64,000 nt of DNA from Lysobacteraceae bacterium NML91-0213 (GCA_002798175.1 NWQL01000003.1:124001-188000); one strand, 5' to 3'; positions 39,408-51,198 are shown, counted from the stretch's first letter. Numbers and translations: made by a program. Notes: generated by a model not told the origin, from the sequence alone.

Positions 39408-40994
39408 TCAGTGGCGGAAGTGGCGCACGCCGGTGAACACCATGGCGATGCCGTGCTCGTCGGCCGCGGCGATCACCTCGCCGTCGCGCATCGAGCCACC
39501 GGGCTGGATCACCGCGCTGATGCCGCACTCCGCGGCCGCGTCGATGCCGTCGCGGAACGGGAAGAATGCGTCGCTGGCCATCACCGAGCCTTCCACCTGC
39601 AGGCCGGCATCGGCGGCCTTGATGCCGGCGATGCGTGCCGAGTACACCCGGCTCATCTGCCCCGCGCCGACGCCGATCGTGCGGTTGTCCTTTGCGTAGA
39701 CGATGGCGTTGGACTTCACGAACTTCGCCACCTTCCACGCGAACAGCAGGTCGGCGAACTGCGCTTCGGTGGGCGAGGCCTTCGTCACCACGGTGAGCTC
39801 GTCGCGGGTGACCACGCGGTCGTCCATGGTCTGCAGCAGCAGCCCGGAGCCGATGCGCCTGGTATCGATGAAGCCGGGCGATGCGGGTGCGAACGGAATC
39901 CTCAGCACGCGCACGTTGGCTTTCTTGCGTGCGTACTCCAGTGCGCCGTCCTCGTAGTCGGGAGCGATCAGCACCTCGACGAACTGGCGGTCGAGGATGG
40001 CCTTTGCGGTCGCCGCATCGAGGGTGCGGTTGAAGGCGATGATGCCGCCGAAGGCGCTGGTGGGATCGGTGGCGTAGGCGAGCTCGTAGGCATCGCCACA
40101 GGCCACGCCGACCGCCACGCCGCAGGGATTGGCGTGCTTGACGATCACGCAGGCCGGCGTGTCGAACTGGCGCACGCATTCCCAGGCCGCGTCGCTGTCG
40201 GCGATGTTGTTGTAGCTGAGCTCCTTGCCCTGCAACTGGCGGAAGGTGGCCAGCGAACCCGGCGCCGGGTGCAGGTCGCGATAGAACGCGGCCTGCTGGT
40301 GCGGGTTCTCGCCATAGCGCAGGTCCATGACCTTGATGAAGCTGCCGTTGGCCTGCCCGGCGAACGGCGTGCGCGTCGGCACCGCCGCCGAGGCATCGGT
40401 GACCGCGGACAGGTAGTTGCTGATCGCGGCGTCGTACTGGGCCACGCGGTTGAAGGCCGCCACCGAGAGTTCGAAGCGCTTGGCTGCCGGCAGGCTGCCG
40501 TCATTGGCATCCAGTTCCGCCAGCAGGCCGGGGTACTGGTCGGGGGAGGTCGCCACCGCCACGCGGGCGAAGTTCTTCGCCGCCGAGCGCAGCATCGCCG
40601 GGCCGCCGATGTCGATGTTCTCGACCGCCTCGGCCAGCGTGCAGTCGGCGCGCGCGGTGATCGCCTCGAACGGGTAGAGGTTGAGCACCAGCAGGTCGAT
40701 CGGCGCGATGCCGTGCTCGGCCATCACCGCATCATCGATGCCGGCGCGGCCGAGCAGTGCACCGTGCACCATCGGGTGCAGGGTCTTGACCCGGCCGTCC
40801 ATCATTTCCGGGAAGCCGGTGATGTCCGCGACGTCGCGGACCTCGAGTCCCGCCTCGCGGATCGCCTTCGCGGTGCCGCCGGTCGACAGCAGTTCGACGC
40901 CGCGCGCGGCGAGGGCGCGCGCCAGTTCGACCAGGCCGGCCTTGTCGGAGACGGACAGCAGGGCCCGGCGCACGGGAATGAGATCGACGGACAT
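39408..40994 (-). CDS. purH: Bifunctional AICAR transformylase/IMP cyclohydrolase
   Basis: Catalyses the last two steps of IMP synthesis, 528 residues (E. coli 529). The N-terminal MGS-like IMP cyclohydrolase domain (about 1-150) contains [25 protein letters not shown] and [10 protein letters not shown]. The AICARFT domain follows with the catalytic Lys-His region [12 protein letters not shown] and [11 protein letters not shown]. It ends FTGVRHFRH as usual. Lies downstream of fis, as in other gammaproteobacteria; purD is not next to it here. Confidence 0.97.
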   Translation of the reverse strand: MSVDLIPVRRALLSVSDKAGLVELARALAARGVELLSTGGTAKAIREAGLEVRDVADITGFPEMMDGRVKTLHPMVHGALLGRAGIDDAVMAEHGIAPIDLLVLNLYPFEAITARADCTLAEAVENIDIGGPAMLRSAAKNFARVAVATSPDQYPGLLAELDANDGSLPAAKRFELSVAAFNRVAQYDAAISNYLSAVTDASAAVPTRTPFAGQANGSFIKVMDLRYGENPHQQAAFYRDLHPAPGSLATFRQLQGKELSYNNIADSDAAWECVRQFDTPACVIVKHANPCGVAVGVACGDAYELAYATDPTSAFGGIIAFNRTLDAATAKAILDRQFVEVLIAPDYEDGALEYARKKANVRVLRIPFAPASPGFIDTRRIGSGLLLQTMDDRVVTRDELTVVTKASPTEAQFADLLFAWKVAKFVKSNAIVYAKDNRTIGVGAGQMSRVYSARIAGIKAADAGLQVEGSVMASDAFFPFRDGIDAAAECGISAVIQPGGSMRDGEVIAAADEHGIAMVFTGVRHFRH

Positions 40995-41079
40995 CGCGGG
41001 ATCCGCAGCAGGAACGGGCCGCCATTGTACCGGTGGTGTCGCGGATGCCCGCGGTGCGTGCCGTCGCCAGCAGCCGGGA

Positions 41080-41361
41080 TCAGTCGACGACGGTGAGGCC
41101 GTAGTCGCGCAGCTTCTTGCGCAGGGTCGCGCGGTGGATGCCCAGCATCGCCGCGGCGCGGCTCTGGTTGCCCTCGCAGTGGTTGAGCACCTCGACGAAG
41201 AGCGGGATCTCGAGTTCGCGCAGCGCGACCTCGTAGAGGTTGTCGGTGCCGCTGCCGTTGAGATCGCCGATATAGCGCCGCACGGAATTGGCGACGTGCT
41301 CGCGCAACGGCGTGCGCTGACCAGCGCGATTGGACGGTTCTGGACGATCGGCGGTGTTCAA
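41080..41361 (-). CDS. fis: Fis-family DNA-binding protein
   Basis: Nucleoid protein and recombination/transcription factor, 93 residues (E. coli Fis 98). The helix-turn-helix C-terminus [30 protein letters not shown] is near identical in pattern to Fis ([27 protein letters not shown], from memory). The beta-hairpin and dimer helices occur in [28 protein letters not shown]. No ATG or GTG lies in a suitable place, so the start is most likely the TTG at 41361 (Leu in ALNTADRP), giving normal length; a weak initiation codon may limit expression. Part of the prmA-DUF3426-fis-purH series. Confidence 0.9.
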   Translation of the reverse strand: MNTADRPEPSNRAGQRTPLREHVANSVRRYIGDLNGSGTDNLYEVALRELEIPLFVEVLNHCEGNQSRAAAMLGIHRATLRKKLRDYGLTVVD

Positions 41362-41474
41362 GGCGGTTTCCGCAACTGCGACGGCGCCGTCGGCAGCCCC
41401 TGCCTCCCCACGGCAGCGGACCCGCGACGGGGTCAGCGAGTCTAGCGCGCCGCTCGCCCCGAAGTCCAAACCGC

Positions 41475-42668
41475 TCAGCCGAACGCGAAGTTGAACGCGA
41501 CCGTGTGCGGGGAGGGTTCGACCACGTCGATCCGGAATGCCGCTGCGGCGCCCGGCGCCAGGGTCTCGGCGGCATCGGCCGGCCGGTACTCCTCGGGGGT
41601 GAACCAGCGCGCGCCCATCGGGCGGCCGTCGACATCGGACAGGGTCAGCAGCACCATCGGCCAGGCCTGCGGGTACGCGGCATCGTTGCGCAGCGTGGCG
41701 CTGACCTGCAGCGCACCGGGTTGCCCGGGATGCGGGCGCACGTCGCGCTGCACCAGTGCGATCGCCTCGGGCGCATGCCAGGCAGGCAACGTGCAGCGCG
41801 CCAGCGTGCATGCCGCGGCGACCCACGGCCGCCAGGTGGCGTCGGCGGCCAGGCGCACGCGATCGGCCAGCAACAGCTGCACCACCAGGAGTACCGCGAG
41901 CGCCGGAATCGCCACACGCAGCACCTGGCGTTCGCGTGGCGACATGGCATGCGCCGCGGACGGGCCTGGGCGCAGGAAGCTGGGCTCGGCGCGACCCGCG
42001 GGTGCCGGGGGCGTGGCCTGCGCCGACACCGGTGCGGCGGCCGCGGGCATCGGCGCAGCGGTCGGGTCCGACGCGGCAGGCGGCGCTGCGGATGGCGCTG
42101 GCGCTGCTGCTTCGGGAATGGGCGGGCCTACGTCCGCAGCGGCGGGGATGACCTCCATCGCCGGCGTGCTGGCGGGCGTATGCCCGGCATCCGCTGCGGG
42201 TGGCGCCGGCAACGGCGGCATCGGCGCCGGCGCGGCATGGTCGGTGGCGCCGGCAACGGTCCCGGATGCGCTTGCCGGCGGGGTGTCGGCGGCGTGGATG
42301 CCGTCGTCGGCCTCGTGGATGGCAGCCCCGGCACGCGATTCCTGCAACGGCGTCGGCGGCAACCCGCGCGGTGGCTCGTGCAGTGGCACGAAGCGGACCG
42401 CGGGCCGGCGGCCCTGTTCCGGTGCCGATGCGGGAAGCGTTGGCGCAGCGGGCGGTGCCAGCAGCACCGACGCGTCGGGCAGCATCGATGCCGGCCCGTG
42501 CAGCGGCGCCCGGGAGGCGGGCGTCGCGGGATCGCTTGCAGCGGGCGCGGAAGCCGGCGCCTGGGCGTCGCGCAGGCCGACATCACAGCGCGGGCATTGC
42601 GGTGGCGGCAGGTCGGTCACCAGGTCGGTGGCGACCAGCGCATTGCAGTTCGGACAGTTGATGAACAT
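41475..42668 (-). CDS. Zinc-ribbon DUF3426 membrane protein
   Basis: Predicted inner-membrane protein, 397 residues. An N-terminal MJ0042-type zinc ribbon has CPNC near residue 5 and CPRC near residue 26. A long Ala/Pro-rich disordered region (~40-255) leads to one TM helix (~265-285, [19 protein letters not shown]). A periplasmic DUF3426 domain follows (~290-397), including [24 protein letters not shown] and [12 protein letters not shown]. This architecture regularly sits between prmA and fis in Xanthomonadaceae and Pseudomonas. Function unknown; the disordered region is unusually long. Confidence 0.85.
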   Translation of the reverse strand: MFINCPNCNALVATDLVTDLPPPQCPRCDVGLRDAQAPASAPAASDPATPASRAPLHGPASMLPDASVLLAPPAAPTLPASAPEQGRRPAVRFVPLHEPPRGLPPTPLQESRAGAAIHEADDGIHAADTPPASASGTVAGATDHAAPAPMPPLPAPPAADAGHTPASTPAMEVIPAAADVGPPIPEAAAPAPSAAPPAASDPTAAPMPAAAAPVSAQATPPAPAGRAEPSFLRPGPSAAHAMSPRERQVLRVAIPALAVLLVVQLLLADRVRLAADATWRPWVAAACTLARCTLPAWHAPEAIALVQRDVRPHPGQPGALQVSATLRNDAAYPQAWPMVLLTLSDVDGRPMGARWFTPEEYRPADAAETLAPGAAAAFRIDVVEPSPHTVAFNFAFG

Positions 42669-42700
42669 GACGGACCGCGATCCCCCCGGAACCGCGCTAT

Positions 42701-43624
42701 TCAATCACGGCGGCGCACCCCGTCGATGCGAACCCAGTCACTTTCGTGGCTCACGGCCAGCGACTCGAACCAGGGCCGGTAGCGGCGCAGCAGTTCTTCC
42801 TGCTGGCCATCGAGGATGCCCGACAACGCCAGCCGGCCGCCCGGCGCCACGCGCCCGGCAATCGGCTCGGCCAGTGCATCCAGCGCACTGGCCAGGATGT
42901 TGGCCACCACCACCGGGAACTGCCCGGGCGGCGCCGCCTGCGGCGTGGTGACCGTGAGTTGCGCGCCGACTCCGTTGCGGTCGGCATTGTCGCGGCTGGC
43001 CAGCAGCGCCTGCGGGTCGTTGTCGATCCCCAGCGCCCGCGCGGCGCCGAGCTTGAGCGCTGCCAGCGCGAGGATGCCGCTGCCGCAGCCGTAGTCGAGC
43101 ACCGGGCGGCCCTGCAGCTCGCCGGCAGCGGCCAGGCCATCCAGCCATTGCAGGCACAGCGACGTGGTGGGATGGGTGCCGGAACCGAAGGCAAGGCCCG
43201 GATCGAGCCGCACCACCGCGGCGTCGCCGCCCTCGGCGTCGGCCGGCAGCGGCGCGTTCCACGGCACGATCCAGGTGCGTGCGCCAAATCGCAGCGGCAC
43301 GTACTGGTCCATCCACGCGCGCTCCCAGTCCTGGTCCTCGACGGTGCGGAACGAGGCGCGGCTCCAGTCGAGGGCCGGGTCGAAGGCTTCCAGCGCCGCG
43401 AGCAACAGCAGCGGGTCGGCATCGCCGGCGAACAGTGCGTTGAGCACCAGCGAACGCCACAACGGCGTTTCGCCCACCCCCGGTTCGAGGATGGCGCGCT
43501 CGTTGCCGGTCTCGGCATCGGCGTCGAGCAGGGTCACCGACAGTGCACCGACGTCGTCGAGCGCGCGCTCGTAGCGCGGCTGTTCGTCCTCGGTGCAGGG
43601 CAGGGAAAGTTCGAGGTACGGCAT
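42701..43624 (-). CDS. prmA: Ribosomal protein L11 methyltransferase
   Basis: SAM-dependent enzyme that trimethylates L11, 307 residues. The small N-terminal L11-recognition domain begins [27 protein letters not shown]. The catalytic domain shows [21 protein letters not shown], the SAM loop [19 protein letters not shown], the acidic strand end GIDNDP and the NILAS motif in [10 protein letters not shown] (PrmA equivalent of NPPY). In many relatives prmA directly follows accC; here two plus-strand genes (43759-45275) separate them. Confidence 0.95.
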   Translation of the reverse strand: MPYLELSLPCTEDEQPRYERALDDVGALSVTLLDADAETGNERAILEPGVGETPLWRSLVLNALFAGDADPLLLLAALEAFDPALDWSRASFRTVEDQDWERAWMDQYVPLRFGARTWIVPWNAPLPADAEGGDAAVVRLDPGLAFGSGTHPTTSLCLQWLDGLAAAGELQGRPVLDYGCGSGILALAALKLGAARALGIDNDPQALLASRDNADRNGVGAQLTVTTPQAAPPGQFPVVVANILASALDALAEPIAGRVAPGGRLALSGILDGQQEELLRRYRPWFESLAVSHESDWVRIDGVRRRD

Positions 43625-43758
43625 GGCGGGGACCGGCAGGGGGCCGCGCATCTTGGCTCCCGGACCGGGCAGGGTAAACCCCGGCGCGCGCGGGGCGATG
43701 GCGTACCATGCCGCCACGCCGGGCGTCGCTGCCGCGCGGCGTGACGACGGAGGCTTGC

Positions 43759-44814
43759 ATGCGGCAGTTGGCCGCGCTGGTGGACATCCTGGTTTCCGGG
43801 CGCGGCGTCGCGTCCGGAACCGCGATGGCGCGCGTGGTCCTGGTCGCGCTGGCGGCACTGCTGGTGACCGCGCTCGCGTGGATGCACGAAGGCGAGGCCG
43901 CATCCCCGCCGGTCGCGGAAACAGCGCGAAGTCCGGTCGCGTTGCCCGGGAGAAGCCCCAGCGCACGGATGCCGGCGGTGGATCCCCGCCCTATCACGGC
44001 GGCGCGGGCGCAGCCGGTCGCCCCTGCACCGGTGCCGCGTTCGCCACCCGCCCGCGATGGCCACGCACTGGCCGCCGCCTTCGAACACGCGCCCGACCTC
44101 TACGCCCTGTCGCGTGACCTTGCTCCCGCGGTGCTGGCGGGCGATGGCGACGCGCTGTGGGTCAACAGCCGCATCCACGACTACTGCGCCGGCTACGCCG
44201 CATCGCCGGCGGGATATGCCCGCGATACCGACCTGCTCGCACAGCTGGGCGGCGGCGCCGGGGTTGCGTTGCGCGCCGCGCGCGAACGGGTCGCGCAGCG
44301 TTGCGGTCGCTTTGCGCCCATCGATGCACTGACGATGGCCGGGGTGATACGCCAGCGCGAGGACGCCGCGCTGGCCGGACACCTGGCCGCCGAGGCCAGC
44401 CTGCTGGCGATGGAGGCTCCACTGGACGAGAGCCCGGAGTACCTGCGCGACCTGGTCGAACGGGTGCAGCAGTCGGGCGATGCCGAGGCGTTCGCCGCGC
44501 TGTCTCCGGGCATGGGCGTGGCCGCCAGCGGCCGGAGCGCGTTTGCCGGCCTGGTCGCCGGAACGCCGTTGGCCGAACTGGCGTGGCAGGTCGCGGCATG
44601 CCGCCGGGGGCTCGACTGTGGTCCGGGCTCGACCTTGATGACCCAGTACTGCGCCAGCGGCGGCATCTGCCCGACGCAGGCGACGCAGGATTTCGAAACG
44701 TTCGTCCACGACGCTGCAATTCCGCGACAGGGGGCGGAAAAGCTCGACGACATGGTGGACACACTGTTGCAGGGCGTGCAGCCGCAGCGTGTGTCCTGGA
44801 GGTGGGAGCAATGA
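43759..44814 (+). CDS. Membrane-anchored protein of unknown function
   Basis: A 351-residue protein, no family recognised. An N-terminal TM anchor lies at about 23-42 ([19 protein letters not shown]), followed by a Pro/Ser/Arg-rich linker (~45-95) and a helical periplasmic domain. That domain begins [20 protein letters not shown], and has Cys at DYCAGYA and RCGRF and a cluster [11 protein letters not shown]...[10 protein letters not shown] that looks disulfide-bonded. Similar Cys-patterned proteins occur as paralogues in Lysobacter-type genomes, from memory and uncited. The ATG at 43759 has ACGGAGG. Coupled to the next gene by an ATGA overlap. Confidence 0.72.
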   Translation: MRQLAALVDILVSGRGVASGTAMARVVLVALAALLVTALAWMHEGEAASPPVAETARSPVALPGRSPSARMPAVDPRPITAARAQPVAPAPVPRSPPARDGHALAAAFEHAPDLYALSRDLAPAVLAGDGDALWVNSRIHDYCAGYAASPAGYARDTDLLAQLGGGAGVALRAARERVAQRCGRFAPIDALTMAGVIRQREDAALAGHLAAEASLLAMEAPLDESPEYLRDLVERVQQSGDAEAFAALSPGMGVAASGRSAFAGLVAGTPLAELAWQVAACRRGLDCGPGSTLMTQYCASGGICPTQATQDFETFVHDAAIPRQGAEKLDDMVDTLLQGVQPQRVSWRWEQ

Positions 44815-45275
44815 ACAGACAGACGGGCGGCCGCGCACCGCGGCGGGTGCGGCAATGGGTCTGGGTGGCGGTGTTTGCCGCCTATTCGGTCACCGCGGCC
44901 GGGGTGATGATCGACGCACTCGCCGACAACTACCGGGAGCTGTCGCAGGTGGCGTCGACATCGGTGGAGTCGCCCGAGCACACCCGCAGCCTCGGCGCGA
45001 CCCAGCTGGCGGCGGCGTACCGCGCGCAGAGCGGCGCTCCGTTCGCCACCCTGCCGCCGGGCAGCATCTTCCGCGTGGTGTGGCCGGACGGGTCCAGCGA
45101 GTACGTGATGGTGGTGAGCCGCTCCTCGGGCACCGGCATCCGGCCGATTCCCGGCACCCAGCAGCCGGCGCCCGATGATGTCGCCGCGACCGGCCGCCTG
45201 CAGCTGTTGCCGGCCTCGGCCGGTGAGGTGCGCCGCGTGCAGGGCGGCGCCGCGCGGGGCAGCGCGCGCGACTGA
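44811..45275 (+). CDS. Small membrane-anchored protein, coupled to its upstream neighbour
   Basis: A 154-residue protein with a basic start and one TM segment (about 17-37, WVWVAVFAAYSVTAAGVMID). An extracytoplasmic part follows with the beta-rich ATLPPGSIFRVVWPDGSSEYVMVVSRSSGTGIRPIPGTQ. No family recognised. Its ATG overlaps the preceding stop, making the pair a probable two-component unit. Both run opposite to the flanking accC and prmA, so the pair looks like an insertion into a conserved region. Confidence 0.72.
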   Translation: MNRQTGGRAPRRVRQWVWVAVFAAYSVTAAGVMIDALADNYRELSQVASTSVESPEHTRSLGATQLAAAYRAQSGAPFATLPPGSIFRVVWPDGSSEYVMVVSRSSGTGIRPIPGTQQPAPDDVAATGRLQLLPASAGEVRRVQGGAARGSARD

Positions 45276-45330
45276 CCCGGCCGACCGCGCAGCCCGCGCG
45301 GTCGGCCCGCCGCTGCCGACGTGGCACCGC

Positions 45331-46698
<1,368 letters not shown>

Positions 46699-46704
46699 GC
46701 CCGC

Positions 46705-47199
46705 TCACCCGATCACGAACAGCGGCTGGTCGAACTCCACCGGCTGGCCGTTCTCGCACAGGATCGCCAGCACGGTGCCCGATGCATCGGCCTCGATCGG
46801 GTTGAACATCTTCATCGCCTCGATGATGCCCAGCGTCTCGCCGGCCTTGACCTGCTGGCCGACGGTGACGAACGGCGGCTTGTCCGGCGACGGCGACGCG
46901 TAATAGGTGCCGACCATCGGCGACAGCACCCGGTGGCCTTCGGGCATCGCCGGGCCCGCGCCGGTGGTCTCGGCGCTGCGCCCACCGCCGGTGGCGGCAT
47001 CCACCGGCGACGCCATCGGCATCACCGGCTCGGCCGGGCGCGTGGGCTGCGGTGCGGCGTGCGCGGGTGCATAGGTCACCGGGGTGCCGGTCGGGTTGCG
47101 CGACAGTCGCACCGATTCCTCGCCTTCCTTGATCTCGATCTCGGCGAGGTTGGACTCCTCGAGCAGGTCGATGAGCTTCTTGATCTTTCGCAGGTCCAT
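46705..47199 (-). CDS. accB: Biotin carboxyl carrier protein of acetyl-CoA carboxylase
   Basis: Carrier with biotinylation Lys in [13 protein letters not shown]; 164 residues. The N-terminal helix [22 protein letters not shown] is family-typical, a Pro/Ala linker follows (about 40-85), and the biotinyl domain runs from [24 protein letters not shown] to the end, including the thumb segment near residues 95-102. In E. coli AccB autoregulates its operon; no such site could be identified here. Downstream of aroQ by 55 bp. Confidence 0.96.
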   Translation of the reverse strand: MDLRKIKKLIDLLEESNLAEIEIKEGEESVRLSRNPTGTPVTYAPAHAAPQPTRPAEPVMPMASPVDAATGGGRSAETTGAGPAMPEGHRVLSPMVGTYYASPSPDKPPFVTVGQQVKAGETLGIIEAMKMFNPIEADASGTVLAILCENGQPVEFDQPLFVIG

Positions 47200-47254
47200 A
47201 GGGGCCTCGTGGTTGCGCGCCCGGGCAGGCCGGGCATCGGGATGGGAAAAGGGG

Positions 47255-47698
47255 TCAGGCCGACGCCAGGTGCTTCAGCGCGGCATCCAGGGCGTAGCGG
47301 TAGCTGTCGGCGCCGAAGCCGCAGACCACGCCCACGGCGCGGTCGCTGAAGTAGCTGTGCTGGCGGAACGGCTCGCGTGCATGCGGGTTGGACAGGTGGA
47401 TCTCGATGTAGGGAATCGCCACCGCCAGCAGCGCGTCGCGCAGCGCCACCGAGGTATGGGTGAACGCGGCGGGGTTGATCAGCACGAACGCGGTGCCGTC
47501 ATGGGCCGCTGCCTGCACACGGTCCACCAGCACGTGTTCGGCGTTGGACTGCAGGCTGTCGAGCGCATGTCCGGCGGCCGCCGCGCGCTGGCGCAGGTCA
47601 TCGTCGATCGCGGCCAGCGTGGTGCTGCCGTAGACCCCGGGCTCGCGGGTGCCGAGCAGGTTGAGATTGGGGCCGTGGAGAAGCAGCAGGGTCGCCAT
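47255..47698 (-). CDS. aroQ: Type II 3-dehydroquinate dehydratase
   Basis: Shikimate-pathway enzyme, dodecameric type II DHQase, 147 residues. Active-site residues: Tyr in [11 protein letters not shown], Asn/Pro-Ala-Ala in [18 protein letters not shown], His in [15 protein letters not shown], and Arg in that same lid region. The start [16 protein letters not shown] is the hallmark and fixes the ATG at 47698. aroQ-accB-accC order is conserved in gammaproteobacteria. Confidence 0.95.
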   Translation of the reverse strand: MATLLLLHGPNLNLLGTREPGVYGSTTLAAIDDDLRQRAAAAGHALDSLQSNAEHVLVDRVQAAAHDGTAFVLINPAAFTHTSVALRDALLAVAIPYIEIHLSNPHAREPFRQHSYFSDRAVGVVCGFGADSYRYALDAALKHLASA

Positions 47699-47830
47699 GC
47701 AGCGTGCCGGGGTAACAAGGCGCGCAGTCTGCTGCATGGCGGGAATGGTGTCCAGTTCGCCGAACTTGGCCGAAGTTGAACGGTTGTTTGAATCAGCGAC
47801 CAGTCGCCGGCGTATGGTCGGCGGAACTGC

Positions 47831-48424
47831 TCAGTGGTGCGCCCAGCCGTCGATCTCGCCGGGCTCGAACGGGCCGATGCGGGTCCTGAGCAGGCGCCCG
47901 TCGGCGGAGATGAGCACCGAATAGGGGAGCACGCCGCGCGGATTGCCGAGCCGCACCCCCGCATCGGCCGGCCCGGGCACGTCCAGTGCCTGCGGGTAGT
48001 CGACCGGGATGCGCGCGAGGAAGGCACGCACGGCGTCGGCATCGTCCAGTGCGATGCCGAGCACGCGGGTGCCCTGCGCCCCCTGGCTGCGCGCATAGCG
48101 GTCGAGTTCGGGCATCTCCTCGATGCATGGCGCGCACCAGCTCGCCCACAGGTTGACCAGCAGCGGCCGGCCGGTGAAATCGGCGGGCAGCGTATAGGCA
48201 CCGCCATCGAGCGCGGGCACGGTGAACGCTGGCACCGCCTCGCCGCGTCGCGCGGTGGCCACGCCATCGGGCGCGGCGGGAGCCCCCGCCTGCAGCGCCG
48301 CCTGGGCAACCCGCTGCCCGGCGTCGGTGCGCAACAGCGGGCCGGGACCGGAACCGAGCAGGGCCGCGCCGAGGCCGAGCAGGCCGGCGGCCAGCGCCAC
48401 GGCGAGGACCACGCCGGTCCTCAC
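47831..48424 (-). CDS. TlpA-like periplasmic thioredoxin
   Basis: Membrane-tethered thiol-disulfide reductase, 197 residues. An N-terminal anchor or signal (about 3-25) precedes a TlpA/ResA fold with active site WASWCAPCIEEMPELDRYA, an insertion strand region GIALDDADAVRAFLARIPVDYP, and the cis-Pro in GVLPYSVLISADG. Starts with GTG at 48424 overlapping the dsbD stop (GTGA), so it is co-translated with DsbD, which can supply it with electrons. Cytochrome c maturation or a specific periplasmic client are the likely targets; which one cannot be determined. Confidence 0.88.
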   Translation of the reverse strand: MRTGVVLAVALAAGLLGLGAALLGSGPGPLLRTDAGQRVAQAALQAGAPAAPDGVATARRGEAVPAFTVPALDGGAYTLPADFTGRPLLVNLWASWCAPCIEEMPELDRYARSQGAQGTRVLGIALDDADAVRAFLARIPVDYPQALDVPGPADAGVRLGNPRGVLPYSVLISADGRLLRTRIGPFEPGEIDGWAHH

Positions 48425-50769
48425 GGCGCAGTCCCGGAGGCGGCGGCACGCGCCAGCGCGCCAAACACGATGCTATCGGTCAACAGGGTGGGCAGCACCT
48501 CGCCGGGGCCGCCATCGGCCGGGTAGACCACGTACAGCGGCACGCCCACCGCGCGGTGGGCGTCGAGGAAGGCGGTGACCTCCGCATCGGTGTGGGTCCA
48601 GTCGCCGACCATGTAGGCCGCGCCCGTGGCCGCCAGCGCGTCGCGGAATGGCGCGCGGGCGAGCACGCGGCGTTCGTTGGCCTTGCAGGTCACGCACCAG
48701 TCGGCGGTCATGTTGACGAACACCGGCGTGCCGGCGGCGCGCAACGCGGCCAGGCGCTCGGCGGAATAGGTGATGGCGCCCGACTCCGGCGTGGCATCGG
48801 CAGCGGCAGGCGGGGTGAACCGCTCCACCCCCGCCACCGGCCACAGCGCCGCCAGCGCCAGCAGCAGCGCCAGCGCCGGGGCGATGCGGCCACCCGTCCA
48901 GCGGCGGCGCTCGAACCACCACAGCGCCAGCGCCAGCAGCGCCAGCCCGGCGATCACCAGCGCCATCGCATCCACGCCGCGCTGCCGGCCGAGCACCCAG
49001 ACCAGCCACACCGCGGTGAGATACATCGGGAAGGCCATCGCCTGTTTCAGCGTCTCCATCCATGGGCCCGGGCGCGGCAGCCGGTCGGCCAGCGCGGGAA
49101 CGAACCCGACCAGGAGGAAGGGCAGCGCCAGCCCGAGGCCCAGGGCCACGAACACGCCCAGCGCGGCCACGCCCGAGCTCGCGAACGCGAACGCCAGTGC
49201 GCCACCCATGAACGGCGCGATGCAGGGGCTGGCGACCACGCAGGCGAGCACGCCGGTGAAGAAATCGCCGGCCGGCCCGGTGCGGCTGCCCAGCGACTGC
49301 GCCACGCCGCCGACGCTGCCGCCCAGCGTGAACACACCCGACAGCGCCAGCCCGACCGCGAACACCAGGTAGGCCAGCGCGGCGACGAACCACGGCTGCT
49401 GCAGCTGGAAGCCCCAGCCCAGCGCCTGCCCGGTCGCGCGCAGGCCGATCGCCAGCAGGCCCACCGCCGCGAAGGCCACCAGCACGCCGGCGGTGTACCA
49501 GAGCGCATGCCGCCGGGCGCGTGCGCGACTGCCGCCACTCGCGGCCAGCCCGACCACCTTCAGCGACAGGATCGGCAGCACGCACGGCATCAGGTTGAGC
49601 AGCAGGCCGCCCAGCAGTGCCAGCAGCAGCGCGCCGGCAAGATTGCCGCCGGCCCGGGCCGGGGAGGGTAGCCCGTCGCCGGCCGCGGGTGCGGCGGCCG
49701 GAGTGGATGGGCTCGACGACGCCGGCGGCAGCTCGCGGGCGGCGCCCGGGCCGGCGCCGTCGGTCTCGGCGGGCCCCGCCGGAGCTCCATCCCCGCCGGT
49801 CACCGTGACTGCGGAGGCGACCGTGCCGGTAGCCGGTGCCGCGCCGGGCGCGGACCAGGTCGTCGACGCCGGTACCGCGATCTCCACCGTGCGGGTCATC
49901 GGCGGATAGCAGATGCCGTCGGCCTGGCAGCCCTGGAAGGTCGCGGTCAGTGCCACCGTGGCGGCATCGCCGTGCCCACGCTGCAGCGGCAGTGCGACCT
50001 CGACGGGATCGAAGTACACCACCACGTTGCCGAAGTACCCGTCCTGGTGGTCGACGCCCGGCGGCCAGCGCGGGCTGCCCGCGGCAATGCCATCGCCGCG
50101 GACGTTGAAGTCGCTGCGGTCGCGATACAGGTAATACCCGGGGGCCGGGACGAAGCGCAGCAGCAGGCGGTCGCCGCCATCGGCGATCGCGTCGAAACCG
50201 AACGCCTCCGCCTCGGGCAGCGGCAGCGCGCGGGCGCGCAGGGCGTCGGCGACGCCTCGGGTCGTGGTGCCGGTACCGAGCAGGCTGCGCCCGAGCGCGG
50301 CAAAGCCTGCGCTGCCGCTTGCGGTCGCGGGGGCGGGCAGGGCGACGCTGATCTCGCGCGTCTGCGGCGGGTAGCAGATACCGGCATCGGCGCAGCCCTG
50401 GAAGCGCACCCGCACCACGACCCGGTCGCGGACGTCCGCGGCGTTGCCGGGCAGGCTGGCGCGCATGCGCCTGCGATAGGTCTCGACCTCGCCGAAGAAC
50501 TCGTCGACGTGACGCTTCCCGTCGGGCAGCTGCAGGCCGTCGGCGGGGAACCCCTCGGCCTCCGCGCCCATGCGGTGGCGATAGAGGTAGTAGCCCTCGG
50601 CAATGGTCCAGTCGAATTCGATGCGCTCGCGGTCCGGCGCGTGCACGCGCAGTGCAAAGGCCTCGTCCACCGGCAGCAGGTCGTCCATGTCGACGGCTGC
50701 CTTTGCGCCGCCGGCCACGACCGCCAGCGCCGCCAGCGCGAGTGCCCGCCACCAGCCCGCGGTACGCAT
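48421..50769 (-). CDS. dsbD: DsbD thiol:disulfide interchange reductase with two N-terminal alpha domains
   Basis: Inner-membrane protein passing electrons from thioredoxin to periplasmic DsbC-like partners, 782 residues (E. coli 565). After the signal peptide (1-~25) there are two DsbD-alpha (Ig-like) domains in tandem: the first with FQGCADAGICYPPQTREI, the second with FQGCQADGICYPPMTRTVEI, each with its redox Cys pair. An Ala/Pro linker leads to eight TM helices containing LMPCVLPILSLKV and VVASPCIAPFMGG (membrane Cys pair), then a C-terminal thioredoxin-like gamma domain with TADWCVTCKANE. The doubled alpha domain explains the extra length. The ATG overlaps the cutA stop by one base; tlpA-like follows. 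Confidence 0.93.
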   Translation of the reverse strand: MRTAGWWRALALAALAVVAGGAKAAVDMDDLLPVDEAFALRVHAPDRERIEFDWTIAEGYYLYRHRMGAEAEGFPADGLQLPDGKRHVDEFFGEVETYRRRMRASLPGNAADVRDRVVVRVRFQGCADAGICYPPQTREISVALPAPATASGSAGFAALGRSLLGTGTTTRGVADALRARALPLPEAEAFGFDAIADGGDRLLLRFVPAPGYYLYRDRSDFNVRGDGIAAGSPRWPPGVDHQDGYFGNVVVYFDPVEVALPLQRGHGDAATVALTATFQGCQADGICYPPMTRTVEIAVPASTTWSAPGAAPATGTVASAVTVTGGDGAPAGPAETDGAGPGAARELPPASSSPSTPAAAPAAGDGLPSPARAGGNLAGALLLALLGGLLLNLMPCVLPILSLKVVGLAASGGSRARARRHALWYTAGVLVAFAAVGLLAIGLRATGQALGWGFQLQQPWFVAALAYLVFAVGLALSGVFTLGGSVGGVAQSLGSRTGPAGDFFTGVLACVVASPCIAPFMGGALAFAFASSGVAALGVFVALGLGLALPFLLVGFVPALADRLPRPGPWMETLKQAMAFPMYLTAVWLVWVLGRQRGVDAMALVIAGLALLALALWWFERRRWTGGRIAPALALLLALAALWPVAGVERFTPPAAADATPESGAITYSAERLAALRAAGTPVFVNMTADWCVTCKANERRVLARAPFRDALAATGAAYMVGDWTHTDAEVTAFLDAHRAVGVPLYVVYPADGGPGEVLPTLLTDSIVFGALARAAASGTAP

Positions 50770-51095
50770 CAGGATCGGGGCCCCACGGCTTCGCGCGCGA
50801 TCCACTCGAGATACGCCGGCAGGCCGTCGGCCACCTCGCAGGCGACCAGCTCGGGCACCTCGTACGGATGGAGTACGCACAGACGGTCGCGCATCGCGCC
50901 GAATGCCCGGCGGGTGGTCTTGATCAGCAACTGCACTTCCTCGCCGCGCTCGACGCGGCCTTGCCAGCGGTAGACCGACTGTGCGCCGGCCAGCAGGGTG
51001 ACGCAGGCCGCCAATCCTTCACCCACCAGGGCGTCGGCGATCCGGTCGGCGATGGCGCGATCCGGGCAGGTGGACAGGCAGAGCAGGACGGTCAC
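50769..51095 (-). CDS. cutA: Divalent-cation tolerance protein CutA
   Basis: Trimeric ferredoxin-fold protein, 108 residues. Conserved stretches: TVLLCLSTCPDRAIADRIADALVGEGLAACVTLL, YRWQGRVERGEEVQLLIKT, HPYEVPELVACEV and DYL-equivalent AYLEWI. The start is probably GTG at 51095 (Val before TVLLCLST), because the longer ATG version (51161) adds 22 residues not in the family. cutA-dsbD coupling matches E. coli. Role in copper tolerance is indirect and debated. Confidence 0.9.
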   Translation of the reverse strand: MTVLLCLSTCPDRAIADRIADALVGEGLAACVTLLAGAQSVYRWQGRVERGEEVQLLIKTTRRAFGAMRDRLCVLHPYEVPELVACEVADGLPAYLEWIAREAVGPRS

Positions 51096-51198
51096 GGCAG
51101 CCGGGCGCAGCGGGTGGGCCGCATAGGGTAGCCCACGCTCACTCGCCGCCCGCTTAAGCACGGCGTGCCCCTCGCCACGCGCTCACGGTGCCGCCACC

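Noticed and set aside
41080..41826. 248-residue version of Fis starting at 41826
   Set aside because: The extra N-terminal 155 residues are Arg/Ala-rich and lie opposite the real DUF3426 gene frame; Fis proteins are about 93-98 residues, which fits the TTG at 41361.
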